Assembly: GCF_029023785.1 (NCBI RefSeq) | Contig: NZ_CP118955.1 | Coordinates: 1,631,001 to 1,695,000 of the forward strand | Reading direction: 5' to 3' | Length of the DNA stretch: 64,000 nt | From: Enterococcus faecium | GTDB lineage: Bacteria > Bacillota > Bacilli > Lactobacillales > Enterococcaceae | In this document: positions 1 to 8,895 of the stretch, in pieces | Position numbering within the stretch: position 1 is the first letter of the stretch | Layout: each line of letters opens with the position of its first letter | Position numbers and translations under genes: made by a program | The notes under the pieces: model-generated | Seen by the model: only the letters and a program-made list of their open reading frames with translations | Told to the model about the DNA's origin: nothing | The model's database searches: none

Positions 1-2
1 GA

Positions 3-641
3 CAATTATTCCGTTCTCTAGAAGAAGAGAGCTTGCGACGTTATGGTTTGCCGTTACAAGTCATGCTTGATCCCAAAAACCGTCAAATCTTAACGATCGG
101 ATTAGCTGGGAAAACAAATGAAGATACACGGATCAACGTGCCAATCGATGACAACTTCAATACTGTATTAAAGAGAATTCGTTCAGGAGAAAACGGGATT
201 TTCGAACGATTCCGTGACAATCTTCTTATTGAAATCGTGTCTTACTGGAATGATCAACGATTGAAAAACGATGAACCAACTGCGCAAGCTGTTGCGACAC
301 CAGTTACAGAAGAAACAGTCAGTGTGCCAGAAGAAAAAACGGAAAAACCAAAAGCGGACACAACTGAAAATACACGCTCAACTGATACGAATGCCGCTTT
401 AAGTTTTGCTGATTTTTCAAAAGCCGTTGCTGAGTATCCTAAATTTTACACAGAACAAAATGAACATGAAGTAGTTATTAATGAAAAAAATGCTGATGAA
501 CCTCGTAAATTAGCAACTATTTCTATGACTACTGAAAATGAGTTCGTTATCGAAAAAGCACTCGAACGGAAATACAAAGTCAAATTGACTTTGATTCCTT
601 TGATCGAACAATTTGCAGCGACAGCGATTACTGATCGATAA
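3..641 (+). CDS. Unidentified protein, 3' part (5' end outside window)
   Basis: The reading frame is already open at base 3, upstream of the TTG at 33, so the gene very likely starts before the window and only the C-terminal ~212 residues are present. I do not recognise a family. The visible part has a mixed alpha/beta segment (VMLDPKNRQILTIGLAG), an acidic and Thr/Glu/Pro-rich linker around the middle (VTEETVSVPEEKTEKPK) and a second short folded segment at the C-terminus. No signal peptide or membrane segment is visible in this portion. It is followed directly by a strong terminator hairpin, so it is the last gene of its transcript. Function unknown. Confidence 0.6.
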   Translation, partial: QLFRSLEEESLRRYGLPLQVMLDPKNRQILTIGLAGKTNEDTRINVPIDDNFNTVLKRIRSGENGIFERFRDNLLIEIVSYWNDQRLKNDEPTAQAVATPVTEETVSVPEEKTEKPKADTTENTRSTDTNAALSFADFSKAVAEYPKFYTEQNEHEVVINEKNADEPRKLATISMTTENEFVIEKALERKYKVKLTLIPLIEQFAATAITDR

Positions 642-658
642 AAATTCTATTTGTCATA

Positions 659-690
659 AAAGGCTGGGATTTAAAATCCCAGCCTTTTTA
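659..690 (+). terminator. Rho-independent terminator after first gene
   Basis: GGCTGGGAT and ATCCCAGCC form a G/C-rich hairpin immediately followed by TTTTT, 20 bases after the stop codon at 641. Confidence 0.9.
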
Positions 691-970
691 GTCATATAAT
701 AATTTCTACAGCAAGTAAAAAGAAATTCCTTCTAACATCAGGCTCAAATATCAGCTTGACCTGTCCAACAAATCACCTATGATCCTACAATGTTAGGCGA
801 CTTCTCTTCTACCTGAAGATATCTTGGAGTTGCCTGATTTCTTAAGATGCCTAACCTTAACTATAAAAAATTCTAATAATAAACATATTTTCTGATAGAG
901 AAAAAAGCAAGATCTGCAGTAAATAAAATAACTGTAAATCTTGCTTTATTCTTCTAAAGATATTGCTTTT
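691..970. other. Intergenic region between two convergent genes
   Basis: No coding sequence is seen. Besides the two terminators at its edges it contains an imperfect inverted repeat (GTTAGGCGAC near 810, GTTGCCTGA near 833 and GCCTAAC near 850), purpose unknown. Confidence 0.5.
901..947 (-). terminator. Terminator of mvaE
   Basis: On the minus strand AAAGCAAGAT/ATCTTGCTTT pair across a ~24-base loop and are followed by TTTTTT. It lies 24 bases past the mvaE stop codon. Confidence 0.75.
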
Positions 971-3412
971 TTATTTTTCCCGGATTTTTTCCAATATTTG
1001 TATAGCTGTCTGCTGGTTCATCTTTTCTGCTTCACGTAATTTTTTCGCAACTTGCTCGATTTCCTCACCAATAGCCCCAATTGAGATCGCTAATGAACGA
1101 GCTTGAAGTCCCATGTGGCCTTTTTGGATTCCTTCTGTAACTAATGCACGCAAAGCAGCCAGGTTTTGAGCTAACCCTACTGCAGCAATTACTTGTGCTA
1201 GTTCCTTGGCTGAATCAATATCTAACATAGCTAAAGATGCTTTTGCTTTTGGCAGGATATTGGAAGCTCCGCCTACTGTGGCAACAGCCAAAGGCACCGT
1301 TAGTTTTCCAACTAGTTTATCCCCTTTGATCTGCCAGTCTGTTAATCCTTGGTATAATCCATTTCTTGCCGCGTAGGCGTGGATCGAAGCGCTAACCGCA
1401 CGTGTATCATTTCCTGTAGCTGCCACTACAGCTTCTATACCATTCATGATCCCTTTGTTGTGCGTTGCTGCACGGTAAGGGTCAAGCTTCGCATATTCCC
1501 CTGCCTGTTGGATTTTTTTGGCAATTTGTTCACCGATTTCTTTGTTTCTCCCTAAGCGTTCGAATGGGATTTCACAACAGGCAGAAGCCAATGATTCTGT
1601 AGCAAAATTACTTAAAATACTGAATAGAATCTCTTCTTCAGGGAACCACTCCTGTAACTTGTTTGCCACACTCTCAAGAATCGAGTTGATCATGTTAGCG
1701 CCCATTGCATCTTTTACATCCACTAAAAAATCAATAGATAAGTATGCATGGAAACTCCCCATGAATTCCCGAGTAGAGATATCTTGAACACCGCCCCCGC
1801 GTTTCACGATTGAAGGATAACTTTCATTTGCACAAAGAATCAGCTCTTCTTTTCGATGATTAACTGCATTGATCACTGCTTGATACTCCGATTTTCCTGA
1901 TAGAACGATTTGCCCTCGCATCAGCCGCTGAGGTGTTTCTGCGCAGATATTTCCACAGATTTTTGCACCATTACTTGCAGCTGCAATGACAGATGGTTCC
2001 TCTGTTGCCATCGGAATCCATTTTTTCTTGCCATTGATTTGAAAATTCTGCGCGATCCCCATTGGGATTTCCACTTCACTCACTTGGTTTTCGATCATGT
2101 GATCGGAGAGCTCTTCAGAAAGTGTTTGTTCCTGAAAAATCAACGCAGTTTCTTGTGTCAATACATTTTTTTCTATTAATTGACTGCGCCGTTCAGATGG
2201 CGTAAGCTGATAAAACTTTTTTTTTTGCACATCCTTATGTGTTTGCTCCATATTCGCTTCTAACAAGACTGCCAAGCCTAAACCTCCACCAATACATAAT
2301 GAAGCAATACCGTATCTCTTCTGTTCACGAAGCAATCCGTAAGCTAATGTAGTCAAGATACGTGCACCGCTTGCACCAATTGGATGGCCTAATGCGATTG
2401 CTCCTCCATATATATTGACCTTTTCTTCATCTAACTGCAGTTCTTGGCTAACTACGATAGAAGAAGCTGCAAATGCTTCATTGATCTCAAAAAGATCGAT
2501 TGTTGATAAATTCATTCCTGATCTATCTGTCAATTTTTGAATGGCTTTGATTGGAGCGATTCCCATGATACTTGGGTCAATACCGACCTCCGCTACTTCT
2601 TTGATGGTTGCTAAATAAGGCAGATTATTATTTTCTGCGTATTCTTTGGATGCAAGGATCACCACAGAGGCACCGTCATTCAACGGGGAAGCATTTCCTG
2701 CTGTTACAGTTCCTTCTTCTGAGAATACTGTACGTAACGTGCCCAGTTTTTCCAATGTACTATTTCCACGAACTGCTTCATCCTCAGATAACACGTCTTC
2801 ATCAGAAATCTTGACTGGGATGATCTCCTCAGAAAATACACCGGCTTCGACAGCATGTGCTGCTTTCAACTGGGACGACAAGGCATAGCGATCCTGCTCT
2901 TCTCTGCTCACAGAAAATTGTGTTGCAACATTCTCTGCGGTTAATCCCATATGTGCATTTGAAAATGCGTCAGTCAATCCGTCGTTGACCATACTGGAAA
3001 TTGGTTCACCATATTCATTTGTTTCTGACTGATACTGTTTCAGCATAGGTGCTTGAGACATACTCTCTGTTCCGCCGGCTATCACAAGTTCTGCTTCACC
3101 TAATTGGATCAGCTGGCGTGCTAAGATCACTGCTTTCATACCAGATCCGCAAACTTCATTGATCGTCATTGCTGGGACATCTACAGGGAGACCGCTGTTC
3201 AAAGCAATCTGTCTGGCAACATTTTGACCATTACCAGCTTGCAGGACATTTCCAAATATTACTTGATCGATTTTATCTTTTTTCAGTTTTGTTTTATCTA
3301 ATAATCCTTTAGTCACAAGTGTGCCTAATTCAACTGCAGTAAATGGACTTAAACTTCCGCGATACTTTCCTATCGGCGTTCTTGCAGCATCTATCATAAC
3401 GACTTCTTTCAA
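971..3412 (-). CDS. mvaE: Acetyl-CoA acetyltransferase / HMG-CoA reductase (bifunctional)
   Basis: First and third enzymes of the mevalonate pathway fused in one cytoplasmic protein of about 813 residues, as known in enterococci. The N-terminal ~390 residues are a thiolase: the acyl-accepting cysteine is in NEVCGSGMKA (about residue 88), and GHPIGASGAR and CIGGGLG are the C-terminal thiolase motifs. The rest is a class II HMG-CoA reductase, with the catalytic lysine and aspartate regions HNKGIMNG and TGNDTRA and the histidine motif GHMG near the end. The start is taken as TTG at 3412, eight bases behind AGGAGG, giving MKEVVMIDAARTPIGKYRG; the GTG at 3421 overlaps the ribosome binding site. 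Divergent from mvaS, with which it supplies mevalonate for isoprenoids. Confidence 0.96.
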   Translation of the reverse strand: MKEVVMIDAARTPIGKYRGSLSPFTAVELGTLVTKGLLDKTKLKKDKIDQVIFGNVLQAGNGQNVARQIALNSGLPVDVPAMTINEVCGSGMKAVILARQLIQLGEAELVIAGGTESMSQAPMLKQYQSETNEYGEPISSMVNDGLTDAFSNAHMGLTAENVATQFSVSREEQDRYALSSQLKAAHAVEAGVFSEEIIPVKISDEDVLSEDEAVRGNSTLEKLGTLRTVFSEEGTVTAGNASPLNDGASVVILASKEYAENNNLPYLATIKEVAEVGIDPSIMGIAPIKAIQKLTDRSGMNLSTIDLFEINEAFAASSIVVSQELQLDEEKVNIYGGAIALGHPIGASGARILTTLAYGLLREQKRYGIASLCIGGGLGLAVLLEANMEQTHKDVQKKKFYQLTPSERRSQLIEKNVLTQETALIFQEQTLSEELSDHMIENQVSEVEIPMGIAQNFQINGKKKWIPMATEEPSVIAAASNGAKICGNICAETPQRLMRGQIVLSGKSEYQAVINAVNHRKEELILCANESYPSIVKRGGGVQDISTREFMGSFHAYLSIDFLVDVKDAMGANMINSILESVANKLQEWFPEEEILFSILSNFATESLASACCEIPFERLGRNKEIGEQIAKKIQQAGEYAKLDPYRAATHNKGIMNGIEAVVAATGNDTRAVSASIHAYAARNGLYQGLTDWQIKGDKLVGKLTVPLAVATVGGASNILPKAKASLAMLDIDSAKELAQVIAAVGLAQNLAALRALVTEGIQKGHMGLQARSLAISIGAIGEEIEQVAKKLREAEKMNQQTAIQILEKIREK

Positions 3413-3596
3413 GTAAGCCACCTCCTACAAAAATATACCATTCTTTGCTGTAAAAACAAATAGCTCTTGTTCCAGTTATTTTTTTCTAAGATTAAATTTT
3501 AACAATCCTTAAATATTCTCTTTTTTATATTTCTTTTAATCTTTTTATGATACCTTAGTAAAGTAAGTTTTTTATCATAAGTAAAGAGGTGTTGAA

Positions 3597-4751
3597 ATGA
3601 AAATAGGGATTGATCGTCTTTCCTTTTTTATTCCTAATTTATATTTAGATATGACAGAGTTGGCAGAAAGCCGTGGGGATGATCCTGCAAAATACCATAT
3701 AGGGATTGGTCAAGACCAAATGGCAGTCAATCGTGCAAATGAAGACATCATTACACTAGGAGCAAATGCTGCCAGCAAAATCGTAACAGAAAAAGACCGT
3801 GAGCTAATCGACATGGTCATCGTCGGAACAGAATCCGGGATTGATCATTCAAAAGCGAGTGCGGTAATTATCCACCATTTACTGAAAATCCAATCTTTTG
3901 CTCGTTCTTTTGAAGTAAAAGAGGCTTGCTACGGTGGCACCGCAGCTTTGCACATGGCGAAAGAATATGTCAAAAATCATCCAGAACGAAAAGTACTAGT
4001 CATAGCAAGTGATATTGCTCGTTACGGCTTGGCAAGCGGTGGTGAAGTGACGCAAGGTGTCGGTGCTGTTGCGATGATGATCACTCAAAACCCGCGTATT
4101 TTATCGATTGAAGACGACAGCGTATTTCTGACAGAAGATATCTATGATTTCTGGCGTCCAGATTATAGCGAATTTCCTGTTGTTGATGGTCCTTTATCTA
4201 ATTCTACGTATATCGAATCATTCCAAAAAGTTTGGAATCGACATAAAGAATTGTCGGGTCGAGGACTCGAAGATTATCAGGCGATTGCTTTCCATATTCC
4301 GTATACTAAGATGGGAAAAAAGGCATTGCAAAGCGTATTAGACCAAACAGACGAAGAAAATCAGGAACGTCTTATGGCTCGCTATGAAGAAAGCATCCGT
4401 TACAGCCGACGAATCGGTAATCTTTACACTGGTTCATTATACCTGGGGCTAACTTCTCTACTGGAAAATTCGAAATCACTACAGCCAGGAGATCGCATCG
4501 GTCTATTCAGCTACGGTTCTGGTGCAGTAAGTGAATTTTTTACAGGTTATCTGGAAGAAAACTATCAAGAATATCTCTTCGCACAATCTCATCAAGAGAT
4601 GCTAGATTCTCGAACACGGATCACTGTTGACGAATATGAAACGATTTTCAGTGAGACGCTTCCTGAACACGGAGAATGTGCAGAATATACTTCAGATGTA
4701 CCTTTTTCGATTACAAAGATCGAAAATGATATTCGTTACTACAAAATATAA
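3597..4751 (+). CDS. mvaS: Hydroxymethylglutaryl-CoA synthase
   Basis: Condenses acetoacetyl-CoA and acetyl-CoA to HMG-CoA, the step between the two activities of the divergent neighbour mvaE. The 384-residue length is that of bacterial MvaS. The catalytic cysteine is residue 111 in EACYGGTAALHM, the general-base glutamate is residue 79 in VGTESGID, and the substrate-binding histidine is in FHIPYTKMG. AAAGAGGTG precedes the ATG. The two mva genes share a 184-base divergent promoter region. No separate regulator is encoded alongside. A bidirectional terminator follows closely. Confidence 0.96.
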   Translation: MKIGIDRLSFFIPNLYLDMTELAESRGDDPAKYHIGIGQDQMAVNRANEDIITLGANAASKIVTEKDRELIDMVIVGTESGIDHSKASAVIIHHLLKIQSFARSFEVKEACYGGTAALHMAKEYVKNHPERKVLVIASDIARYGLASGGEVTQGVGAVAMMITQNPRILSIEDDSVFLTEDIYDFWRPDYSEFPVVDGPLSNSTYIESFQKVWNRHKELSGRGLEDYQAIAFHIPYTKMGKKALQSVLDQTDEENQERLMARYEESIRYSRRIGNLYTGSLYLGLTSLLENSKSLQPGDRIGLFSYGSGAVSEFFTGYLEENYQEYLFAQSHQEMLDSRTRITVDEYETIFSETLPEHGECAEYTSDVPFSITKIENDIRYYKI

Positions 4752-4763
4752 TAAAATCATAAA

Positions 4764-4799
4764 AAGAACCCTTCACGAGTCGTGAAAGGTTCTTTTTTT
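4764..4799. terminator. Bidirectional terminator, mvaS / methyltransferase
   Basis: GAACCCTTCAC and GTGAAAGGTTC form a hairpin with one mismatch, flanked by AAAAA on the left and TTTTTTT on the right. The stop codon of the convergent methyltransferase gene lies inside the stem. Confidence 0.85.
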
Positions 4800-5525
4800 A
4801 TCTGCGGACCAAAGGAGCAGTCTATAGGTCAGCTTAGTCGTACTAAGGATTTCTCGTTTTTCACTGAATAGTTTGCGAATGTACCTGGTCACAACAGGAT
4901 CTTTTGCGTACGCGTCATAGTATAGCTTCATCAATTCTTCAGTAATTGATTCCTGTGTAAAATAAGTAAAATCTTTTTTCTTCACTTTGAATCCTTCATC
5001 AATTAAGTATGTTTCAAATTGATCCATTACAACTGGCGATGTATTAGGATCTTCTTCTATCATTCCTAGTTGCTTTTCGATAGGATAAAAAACATCATCG
5101 ATTGATTCCACTACTCTGATTATCACGCACCATTTGCTTGACTTTTTCATCAATTTTTCTAATTGAATAAGATGTACCAATGCTGGATTTGCTGCTGTAA
5201 AAACCATTTCATATGTCTCATTTGATTGGATAAATTCTTCTAACGACTGTTTGATAAAGGAAACATTTGGCAACTCATTTTTTTCTGCTTCTTTTTTTGC
5301 ATTTTCTAGCATTCCTGAAGAAAAATCGATCAAATCATAGCGATTAATTTCTTTTGCTAAGGAAAGAAATCTGCCAGATCCTCCAGCAACGTCTGCTGCT
5401 GTTTCAGCAGGCAGGACTTTCTCCGTTTTCAGATAATTTTTTACATCTTCAGCAATAGTTACTTGCGATTCTTGCTGGATTTCATAATATTCTTCAGCAA
5501 ATTCATCCCATTCTTTTTCATTCAT
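4773..5525 (-). CDS. Class I SAM-dependent methyltransferase
   Basis: A 250-residue soluble protein. Near residue 45 the segment AADVAGGSGRFLSLAKE fits the glycine-rich SAM-binding motif I of Rossmann-fold methyltransferases, and LIDFSSGMLENAKK fits motif II with its acidic residue. A later VFTAANPALVHL region fits the motif IV position. The substrate cannot be deduced from the sequence. It is monocistronic, convergent with mvaS, with AGAGGAAATCAA before the ATG. It could methylate a small molecule; nothing suggests a DNA or rRNA methylase. Confidence 0.8.
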   Translation of the reverse strand: MNEKEWDEFAEEYYEIQQESQVTIAEDVKNYLKTEKVLPAETAADVAGGSGRFLSLAKEINRYDLIDFSSGMLENAKKEAEKNELPNVSFIKQSLEEFIQSNETYEMVFTAANPALVHLIQLEKLMKKSSKWCVIIRVVESIDDVFYPIEKQLGMIEEDPNTSPVVMDQFETYLIDEGFKVKKKDFTYFTQESITEELMKLYYDAYAKDPVVTRYIRKLFSEKREILSTTKLTYRLLLWSADKKRTFHDS

Positions 5526-5888
5526 TTGATTTCCTCTAATTTTTTGTTATATGTTTTCACTTTTCGGAATAAATCATTCTCCTCTTTTATCTATTCTATC
5601 TCTTTTGATGAATAATAAAATGATTGGCTTTCCGTCTATCATAAATAAAAAAAGGGACTGTGACCAAAGTCGTGTCAAAGTCCCTCTTTCCGAATAAACA
5701 GTGTCCAATCAGATGACCCTCAGTATTAGCTCAAAATGCTGATTTTACAACTTCTTCCTTAAACGGTGTTCTCCTGCCAACTCTTCGGTCACAAGTCACA
5801 ATATTCAACAAACATGAGAAGCTGTTTGTTGAAATTGCACCTTGTGACTCAGAATTAAACGGCAGGCTCACAACCTCGTTGATTCGTT
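5526..5888. repeat. Composite intergenic repeat with terminator
   Basis: No gene here. From about 5648 a hairpin (GGGACTGTGAC / GTGTCAaAGTCCC) is followed by CGAATAAACAGTGT, then by a long imperfect inverted repeat whose arms include CCTGCC...GGCAGG and CACAAGTCACAA...TTGTGACT. The same modules occur near 10.4, 17.5, 25.7, 52.6 and 56.2 kb. The first hairpin probably ends a transcript; the copy sits downstream of the ATPase gene. Confidence 0.8.
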
Positions 5889-8555
5889 TTATTTATTTCC
5901 TTGTACTCGTACAATGATCAATTTAGTGATTTCCATCAAAACAATTGTCACAAGTGCGATTCCCATACATGTAAAGACTTCTGTCAATCCAAATGCTGAT
6001 GGGATAGAGAAGACTTCTTTCAGTCCTGGGATCATTGTTAAGCAGTAAAGCGCGCTACATACAACTACAGCTAGTAAGACACTTCTGTTAGAGAAGAACC
6101 CTGCTTGGATAGCTGTTTGTGTGTTTGAACGTGCTGGGAATGTTTGCAATGTCCGACACCAAATCAATGTTGAAAATGACATGGCTACACCGAATTCAGG
6201 TGAATGCTGCATGCCAAGCCATTGAGCAAAGATAACAGCAATCCCAATCAGCACACCACGATACGTTACAGAAATCAATGTTTTGTCCGTAAAGATTCCT
6301 GAATTTGGATCTCTTGGCGGGCGGTTCATCGTAGCAGGTTCAGCTTTTTCTGTACCTAATGCAATTGCTGGCAGTGAATCATTGACTAAATTGATGAACA
6401 ACAGTTGTAATGCTGTAAATGGATTGGACCAGTCAGCAACTAAGGCAAAGATGATCGCAATGATCGCACCTAAATTTCCTGCAAATAGATAAGAAATAGC
6501 TTTCTTGATATTATCAAACACATTACGTCCTACTTCTACTGCGCTGACAATAGAAGCAAAGTTATCATCCGTCAATACCATCGCTGCTGCATCTTTTGCC
6601 ACATCTGTACCCGTTCCCATAGCAATTCCGATGTCTGCTTGTTTCAATGCTGGTGCGTCATTTACACCATCACCTGTCATAGCTGAGATATGACCTTTAT
6701 TTTGCCAAGCACGAACGATACGAATTTTATTCTCAGGTGAAACACGTGCATAAACAGTGACTTTTTCTAAAACTTCGTTTAGTTGATCTTCTGTCAATTC
6801 ATCTAGTTCCGTCCCGGTCAAAGCCAGGTTTCCTTCTTCAAAAATCCCGATTTGTTTTGCGATAGCAACAGCTGTTGTTTTGTGGTCACCAGTAATCATG
6901 ATTGTTTTGATTCCTGCACTTCTTGCTTCTGTTACCGCCTGAGTCACTTCAGCACGTGGAGGATCGATCATAGCAAGCAAACCAACAAGGATCAAATCGT
7001 CTTCATCTTCAAATGATAAATCAAAATTATCAAGTGGACGGTAAGCAAAAGCTAGTACACGTAATGCGCGTGTTGAAAAAGCTTCATTTTGCTCTTGGAA
7101 TTTTTTCATCAATTCATCCGTCATCGGAACGACTTCACCATTTAGCAATACTTTTTTACTGCGTTGGAAGACGATATCTGGTCCGCCTTTAACAAACAAG
7201 TAATTTTTGTTATCAATTGTGTGTCCAGTAGACATTAATTTTCGATCTGAGTCAAAAGGAAGTTCTGCTTGTCTTGGGTAGTTGTTTCGGATTTCCTGAT
7301 AAGGCTGGTTTAATTTTTCACTAAAGTCGATAAACGCTACTTCCGTAGGGTCGCCCAATTTAGTACCGTCTTCACTGATCGATGCATCATTCGCTAAAAC
7401 ACTGATTTCGATCAAGCGACGTTCGTCAGCTGTCCATTTTGAAGGGTCATTTGTGAAATCCCCAGTATCGCCATTACCTAAAAAGTAGTCAACAACTGTC
7501 ATTTTGTTTTGTGTCAATGTACCAGTCTTATCTGTACAGATGATACTTGTCGAACCAAGTGTTTCAACTGCTGGAAGCTTCCGAATAATGGCATGACGTT
7601 TTGCCATTTTATTCGTTCCCAAAGATAACACGATTGTTACGATAGACTGTAATGCTTCTGGAATAGCAGCTACGGCTACGGCTACGGCAAACATCACTGC
7701 GCTGACGATATCTGCAGTCATATCTCCTGTACCTTCTCCAAGATAAATACGAAACAGTTGGATACCTAAAATCAATAAAGACAATGCCAAAATAGCCAAA
7801 CTTAGTTTTTTACTGAATTTATCCAGACCTCGTTGTAACGGAGTGACTTGCTCAGTTGTTGATTCCAAAAGGCCAGCAACTTGTCCGATCTCCGTATTAT
7901 TCCCAGTTGAAGTCACTAAGAATTTACCGCGTCCGTAAGTTACGATCGTTCCACTGAATACCATATTTGTACGATCTCCGATTGGTACCGTACTTGTGAT
8001 ATCCGTTACTTCTTTTTCTGCAGAAGTCGACTCTCCTGTCAGCATACCTTCATCTACTTTTAATGATCCCGCATCTAGTAAACGTCCATCAGCAGGTACA
8101 TAATCGCCTGCGTCTAACAACACGATATCTCCTACCACAAGTTCGTTTGCCGGAATCGTTTTTTCCTTACCATCACGAATCACTCGAGCATCGGGCGCTG
8201 AAAGGTTTTTCAACGCTTCTAAAGAACCTTCTGCTTTTTTTGTTTGGACAACACTGATTATAGAATTCAACATCAATACTGCAAAAATAACTAAGAATTC
8301 GATGTAGTCACCCATGACCATCTGAATCAGTGCGACAATCAGCAATACGATAACCATTGCATCTTTGAAAGTTTCTAAGAACAATTTCCAAGTTGGCTTC
8401 TTCGGCTTTTCTTTTAGCTGGTTCAAGCCATCTCTTTCTAATTTTTCCTTCGCTTGCGTGGTGCTCAATCCATCGGTTGAGCTCTGCGTTTGCTGCATCA
8501 ACGAGTCGATCGTTTCTTTATAGACCGCTTGTTGTGCTTGTTCCTTGTTTTCCAA
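5889..8555 (-). CDS. P-type (P2A) cation-transporting ATPase, Ca2+/Mn2+ type
   Basis: An 888-residue integral membrane pump. In order: cation-ATPase N-terminal domain, TM1-2 (about 65-105), actuator domain with TGES (173-176), TM3-4 with PEAL (299-302), the phosphorylated aspartate in CTDKTGTLTQ (Asp 342), nucleotide domain, MTGDGVNDAP hinge, and a C-terminal transmembrane bundle with the ion-ligand segment NLVND. This is the architecture of Ca2+-type pumps such as those of Listeria and Lactococcus. The upstream yybP-ykoY-like riboswitch argues for Mn2+ export as the main or an additional role, by analogy with lactococcal YoaB and pneumococcal MgtA. The start is TTG, behind GGGGGATGAAA. Transported ion not proven. 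Confidence 0.9.
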   Translation of the reverse strand: MENKEQAQQAVYKETIDSLMQQTQSSTDGLSTTQAKEKLERDGLNQLKEKPKKPTWKLFLETFKDAMVIVLLIVALIQMVMGDYIEFLVIFAVLMLNSIISVVQTKKAEGSLEALKNLSAPDARVIRDGKEKTIPANELVVGDIVLLDAGDYVPADGRLLDAGSLKVDEGMLTGESTSAEKEVTDITSTVPIGDRTNMVFSGTIVTYGRGKFLVTSTGNNTEIGQVAGLLESTTEQVTPLQRGLDKFSKKLSLAILALSLLILGIQLFRIYLGEGTGDMTADIVSAVMFAVAVAVAAIPEALQSIVTIVLSLGTNKMAKRHAIIRKLPAVETLGSTSIICTDKTGTLTQNKMTVVDYFLGNGDTGDFTNDPSKWTADERRLIEISVLANDASISEDGTKLGDPTEVAFIDFSEKLNQPYQEIRNNYPRQAELPFDSDRKLMSTGHTIDNKNYLFVKGGPDIVFQRSKKVLLNGEVVPMTDELMKKFQEQNEAFSTRALRVLAFAYRPLDNFDLSFEDEDDLILVGLLAMIDPPRAEVTQAVTEARSAGIKTIMITGDHKTTAVAIAKQIGIFEEGNLALTGTELDELTEDQLNEVLEKVTVYARVSPENKIRIVRAWQNKGHISAMTGDGVNDAPALKQADIGIAMGTGTDVAKDAAAMVLTDDNFASIVSAVEVGRNVFDNIKKAISYLFAGNLGAIIAIIFALVADWSNPFTALQLLFINLVNDSLPAIALGTEKAEPATMNRPPRDPNSGIFTDKTLISVTYRGVLIGIAVIFAQWLGMQHSPEFGVAMSFSTLIWCRTLQTFPARSNTQTAIQAGFFSNRSVLLAVVVCSALYCLTMIPGLKEVFSIPSAFGLTEVFTCMGIALVTIVLMEITKLIIVRVQGNK

Positions 8556-8596
8556 ATTTCATCCCCCATTTTTTGATCTTGGCCCTAGTCCTGTCT

Positions 8597-8641
8597 GAAA
8601 AAAAAGAGACCTAAGACAAATACGCATTTGTCTTAGGTCTC
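8597..8641 (-). terminator. Riboswitch-controlled terminator upstream of the P-type ATPase
   Basis: On the minus strand a 15-bp perfect stem (GAGACCTAAGACAAA / TTTGTCTTAGGTCTC) with a 6-base loop is followed by eight T. It lies between the promoter and the ATPase start codon, so it can only act as an attenuator of that gene. Its 5' arm contains CCTAAG, which can alternatively pair with CTTAGG of the upstream aptamer. Confidence 0.85.
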
Positions 8642-8737
8642 ACCATTTCATACAATACCAGAAAACCATTTGGTTAACTTACTGTTGATATTATCGCAAC
8701 AAACGTTGCCGGTTACTCCCCTAAGGAGATATTCAAC
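8606..8737 (-). ncRNA. yybP-ykoY (manganese) riboswitch
   Basis: The minus-strand leader contains CTTAGGGGAGTAAC (8712-8725), the hallmark GGGGAGUA segment of yybP-ykoY aptamers. About 75 bases later comes GAGACCTAAG, the other hallmark ('AGACCU'). CTTAGG/CCTAAG form the closing helix P1, and the same CCTAAG is the start of the terminator stem. Known members are Mn2+-sensing ON switches, so ligand binding would keep P1, block the terminator and allow pump synthesis. Recognised by motif and arrangement; no covariance search was run. Confidence 0.82.
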
Positions 8738-8746
8738 TGTACTAAT

Positions 8747-8775
8747 ATCCTACCTTATTAACCTACAAAAAGCAA
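8747..8775 (-). promoter_or_regulatory. Candidate promoter of the riboswitch-ATPase transcript
   Basis: Minus strand TTGCTT (8775-8770) and TAGGAT (8752-8747) separated by 17 bases, placing transcription start just before the aptamer. Confidence 0.45.
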
Positions 8776-8895
8776 CTACTTTAGCCCGATTTACCTACAT
8801 TTTCATGAAAGGAGTGAAAAGTATATTCACCTTGGTAGGCTTCTTTCTTCTATCATGCTATACTAATGTTATTGTATGTAAGGAGGAACATTTTT

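Noticed and set aside
1518..2888. Several plus-strand open frames of 68-89 codons inside mvaE
   Set aside because: Antisense shadows of a clearly conserved gene; no ribosome binding sites.
5648..5880. Repeated units considered as a CRISPR array
   Set aside because: Units are imperfect hairpins dispersed over the window, not equally spaced direct repeats with unique spacers; no cas genes are present.
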